Of a DNA stretch of 64,000 nucleotides, positions 1-11,547 are shown piece by piece. A program made the translations under genes and the position numbers. Source of the DNA: Erythrobasidium yunnanense (Eukaryota > Basidiomycota > Cystobasidiomycetes > Erythrobasidiales > Erythrobasidiaceae); the NCBI GenBank assembly GCA_001600175.1, contig BCJC01000002.1, positions 1,585,111 through 1,649,110 of the forward strand, given 5' to 3'. The first letter of the stretch is position 1; every line of letters starts with the position of its first letter. The notes under the pieces are model-generated. The model did no database searches. It was not told the DNA's origin and saw nothing but the letters and a program-made list of their open reading frames with translations.

Positions 1-1415
1 AGCTAATGTGGCCTACCTTGAACAGGATGTTCTCCATGATACTAGTCAAAACCGTCAGCCAACATCCCGAGGCCAGATTATGTCCCTTACTAAGAGCCAT
101 AGTCTCTCTGGAACTTGAACTCTTGGCCTTTGAAGGCTACATCGTAGAAGCCCCAGGTCTTGGTGGTCAGAGCAGATCGGTAGCCCATTTCACCCTTCTG
201 TACTAGCAGAGCGAGGTTGACAGCACGACTTTACCGACATGAGCATATCAGCTGGCATCTTCTCATACTCATAACTAATGCAGCCGTCACACCTGCATGC
301 GTCTCCAGCAGCCCAGGACTTGCGGGAGCCAGTGTTGGGTGCGTGACGGTATGTTCTGAGAGAGGCACCGTCGATGAAGGCTTGAGACACGACGTCCGCA
401 GTCTGGTTCTGATTGAGACCAAGGAGTTTGGCTGAGACAGCTGCAGAAGCAACCTTGACCAGGAGGACGTGATCTAGCAAGTTACGCTCAGAGATCAACA
501 AGGCGGCATAAATGTAGTACGCATACCTAGTCCGACTTTGTTGAAGCTGTTCTCTAATGCGAGACATCCTTGGATCTCGTGTGCCATAACCATTGCTTCA
601 AGCAGATCCTTGACGGTCATTGGTGCTTTGCCGTTGGCAACATTGGTACGGGAGATCCAGTCGGCGACAGCAAGGATGGCTCCCCTGTATCTATACTCAG
701 CGTTATTTTCGGCGTCAATGTATATCTACGCACAAGTTGTCACTTGGATGACCCCATTCGGCGGCCCTGTCAGAAGTCGTTTGGTAAGGTGAGGAACGCC
801 CGCAAGCTGATGCACTGTACATACAGCCAACAATCTGCATGGAGCGATGGTCTCAGCTCATTTTATCTCTCAATCCTTGCTTGGGATGCACGCACCATTG
901 TAGTCGAGCCAGCGGATAGCTGTACCAATGTTGAAGGCAGCTCTGATAGGATCCAGCTGGTATGGCGTGCCTGGCACTCTTGCACCGTTTGGTACAGTTG
1001 TGCCTTCAACGACCGGTCCCATGAGATTCTTGCACGAATCGAAGCGGAGGCCTTCTAGACCGCATCCGATAGTGTCCATCAGGCAGAGACGAGCCGTGTT
1101 CATAGCCAGATCAGAGTCAATCTTGTAGTTGTGGACATAGCTCGCGATGTCGTCAAAGACCTTGTCCGGAGGAGGTCTTGTAGCATCGTGCGGGTCGCCC
1201 ACGGTAGGCTGGCTGGAGGCAGTCATTGTTGTGCTGAAGTTTCGGCTTCCAAGGACGCTAGAAGCTGCGACTGCTGCTGTCCTGGACGCTCTGAGGTTTT
1301 GGCTCGAAGAAGCGACGGAGAAGCTGCGAGCGGGAGAGGATACGCTGACTCTTGCTGCTGTTCTGGCTATGGATGGGCGCGAAGTCTTGAAAGCAACACT
1401 GCTCAGCTTCAGCAT
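1..1415 (-). CDS. 2-methylcitrate dehydratase, MmgE/PrpD family (3' end outside window)
   Basis: PrpD-family enzymes dehydrate 2-methylcitrate in the mitochondrial methylcitrate cycle that clears propionyl-CoA. The first exon (1415 to about 896) opens with an Arg/Ser-rich, acid-poor leader that looks like a mitochondrial presequence. It is followed by the conserved PrpD start ([35 protein letters not shown]). Later exons read [31 protein letters not shown] and [12 protein letters not shown], all typical of the family. The first intron starts at GTGCGT near 895 and at least four introns are needed. ATG 1415 is chosen because upstream in-frame codons lack an ATG in good context and the leader begins there. 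The gene runs off the left edge near a donor site after the MEN(I)LFK motif, so the C-terminus is not seen. What I infer is the substrate; some family members act on other substrates such as cis-aconitate. Confidence 0.9.
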
Positions 1416-2485
1416 CGCAAGGTTATGGGCAGAAAGAAAAGCAAGAGAAAAAGGCTCGGCTACGAAATGTTGCCGGTTTCTTAAGAGAGAAGCAAGTTGC
1501 GATTTTTTGGGACGCTTTTGACAATTACGATTCCTACAGCACACACTGCATATTGGTCGAAGACTGGCCTGTTTGCTCCACCTAACATCCCTTCGTGATG
1601 TACTCCTTCATGCCTGCCTCATCCCGTCCTAACCGAAGTAACACATGGATCGCGGACCGCAGGACAGTCTGACGGGTAAGCATCAGAATTTGCGAGCCTT
1701 CCCTGTACTCTCTCGATTATAAAATGCCTGTTCATCGCTGCTCCCTCCTCTCTTTCTTTCCTCTCCATGTAATCTATAGCCTTCTCCACCTACATTCCGA
1801 TACCTTTCCCCATCCTCCGCTGGTGAGTGTACATTGGTCTTTCGGCGTGAACTCACCTCATATTTATACTCTTCCCCCTTTCGCAGTGCTTTGCCCAACA
1901 CTGGTTGCCGGCATGCCTGGCCCTGTCTTCGGACTTCACAGATAGGTTCTTAGCGCCTTTGAGAAGCAGAGCGCATGCACATGTGAGGACTGGCGTCAGG
2001 ACTGCAACTTCTCTCTGCTGACAATGGCGTGGCACAGCTCGAAACACACTCTTTTGCGCATTTGTCAGTAGTCTGACGTGGAAGGATAGGAAGGAAGAAG
2101 GAAGAAGAGACTGCGCGTACTTCTGTAGTCAGAGGGACGATGTCAGTGAGAAGAAAAGATGATAGTGGGGCTGGGTTGGACTGGCGTCCTAAACAGGATA
2201 GGCCCTCCTTACAGCCGGGATTGTTTTGCGCAAGCGGCGATCTCTATTTAATGAATTCAGGATAAGAGCGCGTTGTAAACGGCGGATGTCTTGTAAAGTC
2301 TAGGGTCCTTGAGAACTGAGACTTTCGTCGTCTTGAAGAGAAGATATCAAGAATCCATGCTACAGCCTCTGCCTATTTAATTCTGTTGTACTTTGCGAAG
2401 GTTTAGCGAGTGGTCGTCTCAAGCGAATCCAGCGAGTCATTGCATGAGAGAACGTAATACATCGTTATTTCATATCTTCCAGTGC
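1416..2485. other. Gene-free interval between PrpD and the Kre9-like pair
   Basis: No convincing exon on either strand. It holds the upstream region of the PrpD gene and the 3' flank of the Kre9-like gene. The only compositional feature is a purine-rich GGAAGGAAG-type run near 2080-2115. Short open frames here lack codon structure and family similarity. Confidence 0.5.
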
Positions 2486-3562
2486 TCACATCAGCGCTGC
2501 AAACCACAAGCACACGAAGACGACTATCGTGGTACAGAGAGCTCCAGCAGGCCTAGTCATCACCGCTGTATTCGCAATCTCATTAATCAGATCATCTTGT
2601 GTCTTCTCTTCTTGTGCTTCAGGTTCCTCGACCGCGTGTTGCTTGTAGTTGCCTGCTGGATTGAGGTGCGCTGTCTCAGTCGAGCGGTCACTGACGGATG
2701 TGATCGTCCTTGTAGGCCCTGCTAGCGCTCCAGCACCGTAAGCGAAGGTCTCTGTAGTGCCAGAGTATATCGAAGTAGTAGTCGCGTTGACCGCATACTA
2801 GCGAAAGCATAACCCAGTAAGTTCTGTGGCCAGGCACACAATTGCTGAAGTGCTTACTGTCGGTGCGTACGTAGCTTTTCCCTTCTTGATCTTCTTAGCT
2901 ATCGTGAAGCGGTCGCTACGTGCGCAAGTCGGTCAGTCTTGTCCACAGAGCAGAAGAGCCCAAACATACGTGTAGTGGACGTCTCCTTTGTTATCATTGT
3001 TAGTATAGCGGAAGAAGTAGATCGCTGAACTGTAATAGGCACGCAAAATCAGCTTCCGATTCACCCAACGGGCGGAGGCGAATCACTTACTACCGCGTCA
3101 CGTCTGGGCATTCGAAAGAAAGCACTGGAGCACCTCCGGTTGTGTCTAAGTTGTCAATGATTTCCAGCAACACCTTATCAACCTGTGAAGCTGCCTCATC
3201 AGCAGACACTTAGTCGGACTTTGAAGCTAGACCTACCCCAGTCATCAGCTCCACTTTGACGTCCTTCCAAGGCGATCCATCATTACTCCAAGATGTTCTG
3301 CACGTCTCTCCGACGTAATATACTTCGCCTGACGAGGGTCTGCATAGAGTGAAAGGGGACAGAGCGGAGATGAAAAGGTCAACAGCGCCTATGTAGTCAG
3401 ACGAGGTAGTGATTGGTCGCTCACCCGATAGGCACTGTGTCTTTAGTCGTAGAGAGATGGTCAGCTTACTGCAACTATGAGACAGTAAGGATGGGACCCA
3501 CCTGCTACGGCTAGACGGACGGTCGCGAGGAGCACGATCGTGCAGAAGAGGATGTACTGCAT
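2486..3562 (-). CDS. Kre9/KNH-like Ser-Thr-rich secreted or GPI-anchored protein A
   Basis: Not visible as one long frame; reconstructed by splicing. ATG 3562 begins a hydrophobic signal peptide (MQYILFCTIVLLATVRLAVA) that ends at a GTGGGT donor, the same intron position as in the neighbouring paralogue. Next come a segment with SGEVYYVGETCRTSW and a segment with WKDVKVELMTG. Then VLLEIIDNLDTTGGAPVLSFECPDV and IYFFRYTNN follow (given piecewise), which is the Kre9/KNH beta-sandwich pattern of fungal Ser-Thr-rich GPI-anchored proteins. The C-terminus is a hydrophobic TIVVFVCLWFAAL segment followed at once by the stop, which suits a GPI signal or membrane anchor. The family acts at the cell surface and is linked to beta-1,6-glucan, but the exact role is unknown. 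Five or six short introns are required, so the internal borders are approximate. Confidence 0.7.
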
Positions 3563-4152
3563 AGCTCTGACAAGTGTGCTCGAGCTCGAAGTCGACAGCG
3601 AAAGCTTGTTCGTAGAGTGGAGAAGCAGTCTTCAGCCGAAAGCTTTGCGGAGAAAGCAGTAAGAAGCTAAGAGACGGAATGCAGTGATTGCTGCTCTTTA
3701 AGCCAGACTCAAGACCCCGCCTTTCAGGCTTCGATGTAAGGTGTCGAAGGGGTTCCGGAAGCCCTTAGTCTGCCTTTCTTCGAGTCTGTGTCGTGAGGGA
3801 GCGCGTTGGCGGTAGCGTGCTGGTCATCGTAGCGTGTCAGTGAGTCTGTAAAATCTGTCGCGATCAGCTGGCGGTCTATCTATCTCGCGAGCTTATGAGG
3901 AAAATGGGACTTTTGTTGTAGATTCAATGATGGAGGATACAACAATGGAATATGAAATAACGATCAGCAAGTCTGCAAGCAAGACGAAAGTGAGTGAAGA
4001 AAGAGAACGACTGCGGTAAAAGCTGACGAAAGGAAAAAGAGGGTGAAGAAAGGAAGGCGAGTAAGAGAATAAAGTGATGAACGTCCGCCCACCCAAAGTA
4101 ATGACTGGTATGCCACAATGAATCGATGACGTTGATGGTTATGCGATTCCCT
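3563..4152. other. Spacer between tandem Kre9-like paralogues
   Basis: About 590 bases upstream of protein A and downstream of protein B. I see no exon. The open frames around 3893-4118 on the minus strand are low-complexity Ser/Phe frames without an ATG-led domain. It presumably holds the promoter of protein A and the 3' UTR of protein B. Confidence 0.45.
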
Positions 4153-5237
4153 CTATGCTACCCAGAGACCAGCTAGGACAGCGAGGAGAAGGCCGATTCC
4201 AGCGACGCTTCCGTGGGATGAAGAAGCAGCACCAGTGTTGGATGTACTGTTGCTGCTGCTGTTCTGAGCGTTCCCGTTGATGCCGCTCGAGACGCTCGAC
4301 CGCGTAGTAGTCTGCATCCTCGAAGTCGTGGTAGGCTGGACAGTAATGACGGTCGTGCCGTTCTCAGACGAGTCGTCTGAACTGCTTGAAGTGGTTGACG
4401 AAGTCGTCACTGGTGCAGAGTTGGTAGTTTGAGCTGATGAGACGGGTCCAGAGGAACCACCGCCAGCTGCGCTGGATGATGTGCGAGAAGTCGCGCCGGA
4501 AGAGACGCCAGACGTATTTGCTCCACTGCCGCCGCCAGAGCTGCCTCCGACTATCGCGCCTGTACCCCAGGGAGTAGCGCTTCCATCAGGCTGCGTTGCT
4601 TGCGGTGCGGGGACCTGCGGTTCCGAAACACCGAAGTCAGCTTTTGAAACTTGCGAGCCTATGAAGCGTGCACTGACAGTCTGTCCACTTGCACTGGCGA
4701 TGGTGAAGCGCGTTGTCCAAGTTGAGACGGCCGCGCCGTTGTTGCTGAAGGCTATTCATAGACAGAGTCGCCTCAGCACATGAACATCGCAGACACGCGC
4801 ACGCAGACCGACCGTAGAAGTAGATGGGCGCGTTGATAGTCACTTCTGGACACGTCCAGCTGTACTTTCCATCGCCTGTTGTCCCGTCGATACCGGTTGC
4901 GACTTCTGCGAGTTGAACGAAGTTCTGGTTGGAGCCTAGAACGCTCTACTTAGCACAGCGTACATGAGTAGCTTACGATGTGTGCTCACCCGTCATGAGG
5001 TAGATGGATACATCCTTCCATTCGCCGGTTGTGTCGATGTTCCACTGGATCTCGCACGGTCCTCCAGTGTTGTCGACGACGCCTCCCCAAGGCGCAGTAG
5101 GTGTGATGTCTGATGTATAACACACATACATTCATCAGTATTTCCTCAGCACCATTCAGTCCGAGATCTCGCCCACCTGCACGAGCCGCCAGGCCAGCTA
5201 ACGCGGCTACGAGCAATGCTGATTTCGCAAAGGACAT
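4153..5237 (-). CDS. Kre9/KNH-like GPI-anchored cell-surface protein B
   Basis: ATG 5237 starts a signal peptide (MSFAKSALLVAALAGLAARA) interrupted by a GTGGGC...CAG intron. After splicing the mature protein reads DITPTAPWGGVVDNTGGP, then CEIQWNIDTTGEWKDVSIYL. It continues through NQNFVQLAEVATGIDG and YSWTCPEVTINAPIYFY, the hallmark of the Kre9/KNH domain. The second half is a long Ser/Thr/Gly-rich stalk. The last 85 residues (4410-4153) are almost pure Ser/Thr/Asn and end in GSVAGIGLLLAVLAGLWVA, a classic C-terminal GPI signal with small residues before it. The protein should be exported and fixed to the plasma membrane or wall. It is a tandem paralogue of the gene ending at 2486, with the first intron in the same place. 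Several introns of 50-70 bases are needed. Confidence 0.8.
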
Positions 5238-5946
5238 GGCTGACAGATAGGAAGTGTTTAATACGTTGAAGTGATGGTTTTTGTGCTTTCAAGGGAGTGT
5301 GGGCTGGCTTTGCGAGTTTGCTGGCTGCGAGGTCGGAGGATTGCCTTGTTACGATGGGCTGCAGTAGGGTCTGTCAACAAAGGATTTAAACACGTTTAAA
5401 GGAAGAGTCTTATACCTTAAGGAAGAGTCTTGAAAGGGTTCAAGGGTAAAGAGCTTGAGTTGGGTGTTGGAGATCAGGTGGGTGAGTCCAAGTTTCGCCA
5501 AACAAACTGTCAAGAACTGCGGAATGCAGGCAGATTGACAACCAGACGACAAATACAAAGACAAAGCAGACGAAGCAAGAGAATATTCGTACGCTTTGCA
5601 TACTGTATGCTGATGCTGTACCACCGCACAGCCTTCTCAAAAATCTCGTACAGCTTGTGTCTCGCCGGTCAAGAAACGCGTGTAGAGATGCCTATTTCAG
5701 GAAGAAGCGCGCAGAATGAGCTCGGTCTCGCTACGCCCACTCCTAAGGCAACGTACAGCCAGTCCAATCTCACTGCCTTAGCTCTACATACGTTACTTAG
5801 CAGTTTAAAGCCTGCCATTTCATTTTTCGTGTGGTGTATGTTTCTACTGCGTACAGATATAGAACGACTTGTTTATTGTGTGTTAAAGAGGTGATTTGCA
5901 CTGACTGGCTGTTCTGTTCTTTTCCTCCTATGCTGTGTGAAAGTTA
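5238..5946. other. Gene-free interval with an inverted and a direct repeat
   Basis: I find no supported gene. A perfect 7-base inverted repeat with a 2-base spacer (TTTAAAC-AC-GTTTAAA) lies at 5385-5400. An 11-base direct repeat GGAAGAGTCTT follows at 5401-5411 and 5421-5431. These sit in the upstream region of the Kre9-like gene B and could be protein-binding sites, but nothing proves it. A plus-strand open frame at about 5430-5894 lacks an ATG start and any domain. Confidence 0.45.
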
Positions 5947-8600
5947 CTACACCTTAGCGAGGACGAGTGCTGTTCTCGTAGGGAGGTACAGCTGCGCGTG
6001 GTTTGCACGTCCATTCCATCCCATGGGATCTGTAAAGTAGTGTACTTTATGATCTACTCTTCCATGTCCTCCAAAGACCGTCTCATCCGAGTCCAGGACG
6101 ACTCTATATTCACCTGGCTCTTGTACGCCCACTCTATAGTCGGTGTATGAGTTTGTCCAATGGAAATTGAACACGAAGAGTAAGCCTGCACGTTCAAACA
6201 CTACCACTCTGTCTTCTTGGTTCTTGAGCGAGATGTATGCTTGAGGTGCGGATAACCACTTGAAATGCCCCTCGGTGTTGTTCATCGCAGCGTCAAATTG
6301 GTACAGATAGCGGTAGCGGAGCAAGGGATCGTCGATGAGGTTGAACTGTCGGCGAGCATACTGGAAGGAATCGCCATTGCCGGCTCGAGGGAAATCGAGC
6401 CATTCAGGGTGACCAAATTCGTTTCCTTCGAAGTTGAGGTAGCCTTCTCCTCCTAGAGAGTGTGTGAGGAGTCTGCAACGATCGAGTCAGCGCAGGTCTC
6501 GATTTGTCGTATGCTAAGTTTGGCTCACCTGATCATCTTGTGCAGACCCAATCCACGGTCGATGACAGGCGTCCTCTCGCTGAGGTCCGACATGTGTGTA
6601 TACATTTCTTTATCCATCAACCAGAACGCGATCGTCTTATCCCCAACAAGCGCCTGATCATGGCTCTCCGCATACGTGATAGACTTTTCTCCGTGTCTTC
6701 GATTCGTCAATGTAAAGCAGATATTGCCGAAATCCCAGTCTTCGTCCCGGCTTTCTTTGAGTAGCTTGATCCACATGTCGGGGACGGCCATCATTAGACG
6801 ATAGTCGAAGCCTACACCAGCTTCGGACGTTGGACGACATAGGGCTGGCATGCCTGAGACGTCTTCGGCGATCGTGATGGCGTTCTCCGGGTATGTCTTG
6901 TGAATAAGGTCGTTGGCCTGTAACAAACCCTCTTATTCAGCTCTCACTCCAGCGGAGAAGGCAAGCTGAACTCACCAGCATCAGGTACACGATAGCCTCC
7001 TCGTCCACTGCATCTCCAAAGTATTCGTGATATCCACCAGAGAAACCAGTTCCCATACCGTGATGCTTGTACATCATGCTTGTAACACCATCAAAGCGGA
7101 AACCATCAAAGTGGAATTCGTCCATCCAGTATCTCAGATTGGAGAGCAAGAAGCGCAGCACTTCATGCGATCCATAGTTGAAAAGACGACTGCGCATCCA
7201 CCATGTCCATTAGGTTTCTGTACACGGCAGTGAGAGAGAAGCTAGCCCACCTGTCCCACAGATCGTGATTCCCCTTCGCACCACTGTGGAAGAAGCACGC
7301 GTCCGTTCCATCATACATATTGAGACCGTCTTCTGAATTTTTAGAAGCATGCGAGTGCACAACGTCCAGAAGGACCGTCAAGCCCATTCCATGTGCAATA
7401 TCGATGAGCTCCATCAACTCCTCGGGTGTTCCGTATCGTGAAGAAGCGCAGAAGAAGGAAGTGATCTGATAGCCGAAACTGGCGTAGTACTGGATGAAAA
7501 TAGCTTTAGTTTCGTGGGTAGAGGAAGGAGTGGAAAGGCTGGCTCACGGCATGCTCCATTACGGCCATCATCTGGACAGTATTATAGCCTAGCTCTTTGA
7601 TTCGTGGAAGAACATTCTGTCCGAACTCTTTGTACGTTCCGACCTTGAGTTCCGGTGTCGAGATACCGACTGGCAAAGAGACCAGGACCCTTTAGCAATG
7701 CTTCTTTGGTCACAGCTTGTATACATGAGACTCACCGTGCGCCTCGTATACCTTGACGGCATCTGGCTTAGGAGGGGATTTGTTCTTGAAGACGTATTTC
7801 TGTGGAGGATTCCAGAATCTGGCATCGTAGCACGGCGAGACGCTCAAGTCTTGCGTAACGCGGCTGTACCACTGTATCAGCTATGTACGTGTATGGAGTA
7901 CGCATGACGCACGTGATCCAAGCCGGTAGGCGTTCGAAGCGTCCTACTCCGTCGCCCGTGAATGACAGCTGCGATACAAGATCAGTAGCTGAAGAGGAGA
8001 TGACGTGAAGTATGGCGCACCTTGACTTTCGAGTCGTGTGCGATAGCAGGTTGCCCGTTCACTGGGGGTATGCTGATTTCCCATACTCCATAGGGCGACT
8101 TCTTCATAGCATGAGCCTGTCTGTCCCAGTTGTCTGCATAACATCGCATTAGCTTGCCTTTATACTTGAATGCGAGCATGCGCCAGGAACCCACTGAAAT
8201 CGCCAATAAGATTGCAAGTATTCGCAGCGGGTGCCCATTCCCTCAGTGTAATAGTGTTGTCCTTTGCGACTTGGAAACCCATCGTCTTGTATCCCTGACT
8301 GAACTTGTCGAGCCCGCCCTCGCTCTGCTCAATGTCCTTGATCCACTTGTCATAGATGGAGTATCTTGAAATCAAGGGAGCATTGAATCAGCTTTAACAC
8401 TTTATTAGATAGTGTTATAGGAGTGTTATACCTGTGGTTAATGGATGGTACAAATGGCTCCAGCCTGGGTAACACTCTCAGCTTGGTGGAGACACCTTGC
8501 TCAAGCTTCTACCCTACCAAGGGTCTGCGTCTATCAGCGGCTTTGCAGCGCCAAAGTCCTTAGGAGGAGCAGCTGCTGTAACTGCTTGTGTAGATGCCAT
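5947..8600 (-). CDS. GLC3: 1,4-alpha-glucan (glycogen) branching enzyme
   Basis: The GH13 enzyme creates alpha-1,6 branches during glycogen synthesis in the cytosol. ATG 8600 starts [17 protein letters not shown], with [12 protein letters not shown] next. The N-terminal carbohydrate-binding segment reads [21 protein letters not shown] and [14 protein letters not shown] (given piecewise). The catalytic barrel shows all four GH13 signatures. Region I is [18 protein letters not shown], region II is [13 protein letters not shown] with the nucleophile Asp, region III is [13 protein letters not shown] with the general acid Glu, and region IV is [14 protein letters not shown]. The C-terminal beta domain ends [15 protein letters not shown]...[11 protein letters not shown], the usual end of eukaryotic branching enzymes. 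About eight short introns break the gene; each motif is intact and in frame within its exon. Length matches the family's usual 680-700 residues. Confidence 0.95.
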
Positions 8601-8865
8601 GATTGATTCGATACGGGAAAAGCAGAAAAGCAATGAAAGCCCAAGGAAAGGTTCACTCACTGTGCCTGCCCCTACAGAGCGATGACGCGCGCCACTAGGA
8701 ACCTCAACGGGAGAAGAGCGTGTTGTATATTCACAATCTGATTTGCTGTGCACTGCATCTCACTCTCTACTCTACTCGAAACAACACCCTAACTCCTTCT
8801 GCGACTGCGCTCTATCTAATCTGTACTTCTGTTTCTTGACTTTATAACGACTCTCAACGTTAGTG

Positions 8866-10934
8866 CTACACGAAATCCTGCAAGCCCAGATGTTCATCGA
8901 CAATGATCTTCCTTCTCAACCATCTCACTCCGAAAACAGCCATCGCAGAGACTAGAAAGACTCCATCGAAAATCCGCTGAAACACCCTAAAATCAGGTAA
9001 AGTGTCGAGTAAGATAGCAGAGGGGTTTTCGCCTTTTTCATCTTGGTCTTCAACGGAAGGGAGCGAGATTAGGGATGTGATGAGGTAGACGGCCAAGAGT
9101 TGGGAAAGGAATAGAAGCATGAACGAGGCGCTGTTGCCTGCTGAGGTTGCGCGGAAGACCTGGTACACAATCAAGTCTTTATTAGTGCATGATCTTGCAA
9201 ACGGTATAGTGTGCTTGCTACTCACCCTCGATACATAGCCTAGGACGAAATTCAGATTTGCAACGATGATGCTCCCAATGAGGATAAGGCCAATGACTTT
9301 CGACCATGTAGCAACGTCGATATTCCATCCAAATGCATCGGCGAGCTTGCCGAGGACTGAAGAGGCTAGATCCGATGGTCTTGTAGGGCCTGAACCGCTA
9401 CTGCCCGTGATGGAGCCGAATATGAGGTTGATGAGGGACTGCAGACGCGTAACAAGCATGTTACATCAGTATTTAAGACTTTTAAAAAGGCACCGAGGAA
9501 AGGGAAACTCACGATCACGATCCTATACACGCAGTATAGCGAAAACATCCATCCGACAGCTTGCATAAACTTGCCATACCACGTCTGACCGAGCTCAGCA
9601 ATCTCTTTCCGCTTCTTCATTAGCTGCAAGTCGTGCGTCATTTGAGACTCCATGGCTTCCAGACCTGTGATCTCCGCTTGGAGGGCCTTGATTCCTGATT
9701 AAATAGAGAATCCCCAGTCAGTACGGATCAGAAGGAGGTAGAAAATAAGGTACGCACTGGCTGCGTGCGGTGAGGAGGTGAACATCTTGCTGAAGAAGCC
9801 TCTGTCTCCATCCTGCCAGCAAAAAACCAGGGTCAGGTACAATCATCGCGAGCGAATGAATGAATGATGAGAGCACACGCACCTCGCTCGTAGCTGACGA
9901 AGCAGCATTCACTTCTGCATTTCTCGCTTCCAGCTCCATCCTCGTCTGGTTCAGGCTTCTAGCCGCAGCATTGATATGGCCATCCGTGACGACTTCTGTA
10001 CTTTTTGATCTTTCTCTCCACTCAAAAGCTTCCCATGCGGAGTTTACAGCTGCTCCTCCCGAAAGCGCTGCAATGAGGACTGTTCCAGGGACGCATATCC
10101 TCTCTAGCGTCGATGTAAGTAAGCCGAATGACCAATTTGGTGAGGTGATCTCTACGCCTAGGGCATTGCCTATCCATGCTCCGACCGTGTAGAGCCCGAT
10201 GATCCAGAATGAAAAGGGAATAGAGGTGATGAGCAGGATCCGTCGGATATTGCTGGAATTATTGGAGGAAGCGATGCGCGAACGTAAGGAGAAGAGAAGA
10301 CACATCCCGAATGGGATGACGAGCACAATGAGTGCTAGGACTGCGCCGAGTGATAACTCCCAGTTGAGCAGGCGCGTTCTGCGATAATCAGAAGGAAGTC
10401 AGCGAAATTGTATGGCTGCGTGGCAGGTGTGACTCACCTGCTATCTACTACTCCGCCAAAGAGCAGCAATGCAAACAGCGTCAGGCATTCAGATACTGAC
10501 ACGCAGAAGACTGCGGATGCGAGTTTTGGCGCCAGGCCTTTACTGCTGTGATTTGATGAGGATGCCTTGGACGTGCTACCAGCAGCGTTGACGCTGCTAC
10601 TGCTGGCGGTTCTTGCGATATTGCCCTGGCTCGACCTTGGTCTTCTAGCAGCAGCCGCATCTGGACTATTCAATCCACCACTCCCGCTCGCGCTTCTCAA
10701 GCTATGCAACTGATCTCTCAACGAGTATCCACTCGTCGCAGCTGGACTCGTCGGGAAATCGCTGTCAGGGCTCTCACTGCCATTTGTGGACGATGTCGTG
10801 GGCACGACAGCCGTTTCTTCGCGGATGACTTGTCTTAGCCCGCTGTAGAGACTGTGCTGCAGATACTGCTGCGATACGAGGAAGAAACATGCTCTCAACC
10901 CTATCAGAGCTGCTGTCTGCGTCGCGACCCCCAT
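8866..10934 (-). CDS. Golgi pH regulator / GPHR (GPR89, GTG-type) membrane protein
   Basis: A polytopic membrane protein of the GPHR family, an anion channel that keeps the Golgi acidic in animals; plant relatives are called GTG1/2. ATG 10934 begins a hydrophobic MGVATQTAALIGLRACFFLV segment. A long Ser/Ala-rich loop of about 100 residues follows, then several TM spans (SVSECLTLFALLLFGG, LVIPFGMCLLFSL, ILLITSIPFSFWIIGLYTVG). Next come the conserved VEITSPNWSFGLLTSTLERI-like loop and a coiled-coil stretch (LQAEITGLEAMESQMTHDL). The C-terminal ABA-GPCR-type domain reads IGLILIGSIIVANLNFVLGY, FLSQLLAVYLITSLISL and RIFDGVFLVSAMAVFGV. The stop is at 8866. Five or so introns. The Ser-rich insertion in the first third is longer than in animal homologues. 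Confidence 0.9.
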
Positions 10935-11547
10935 GTCGGCATCCGTTCGTTCGCGTTTGTTCGTTTTCGCTCGTTCTTTGGCGGACTTGCTTGTGCTTGA
11001 TGCGATGTATGCAGATCTGGATGTGTAGATGTAGATGTATGTTATCCAATCTGTGAGTTCGGTCTCCGCGCTATTTTCTGATTCTAAACCCCGTAGATCA
11101 GGATTGTCTAAGACGGGCTGAGTAAGTAATATAAAGACTCAATCAGCGCACTCAATGCAGCTTGTCTCTGTATCGATTCATTCAAGACAATAGCATTATT
11201 TCAAGATGCTTCAAGCTCAATCTACAATGCAACAAAACGATGAAGACGAGCAATTAGAGCTCCCAGGTCCCCGAGAAAGAGCGCGCCAAAACCAGAGCAG
11301 CGAGAGAGCAAGCTCCTGAAGCAGACACAGCTCTTTAGAACATTGCGTACAAGGCGATAATGTGATCCAATCATCATGATGATGGCCCAAATTTCATATC
11401 AAATCTCGCCAAATCTGAGGCTAGGCCCAAGCTTGGCCTGCGCAGCGGGAAAGGGGGCCATGCCTTTGATTTTAGTCGATTCCCAGCAGGAAAACAACAA
11501 GAGAAGCTCAGTTTCATGACAACTATTACAACACTGAGCAGACAACA
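10935..11547. promoter_or_regulatory. Divergent intergenic region between GPHR and GT69 genes
   Basis: About 610 bases separate the start codons of two divergently transcribed genes, so both promoters must lie here. I see no extra exon and no strong TATA box. Both genes act in the secretory pathway, so shared control is possible but only inferred. Confidence 0.4.

Noticed and set aside
1131-1521. Plus-strand open frames over the PrpD first exon
   Set aside because: They are antisense to a clear PrpD coding exon and show no domain.
2393-2725. Plus-strand 110-residue frame
   Set aside because: It lies antisense to the last exon of the Kre9-like gene A, has no family features, and the minus strand gives a better spliced protein.
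5430-5894. Plus-strand 154-residue frame
   Set aside because: It begins at TTG, not ATG, and has no domain or codon pattern; treated as intergenic.
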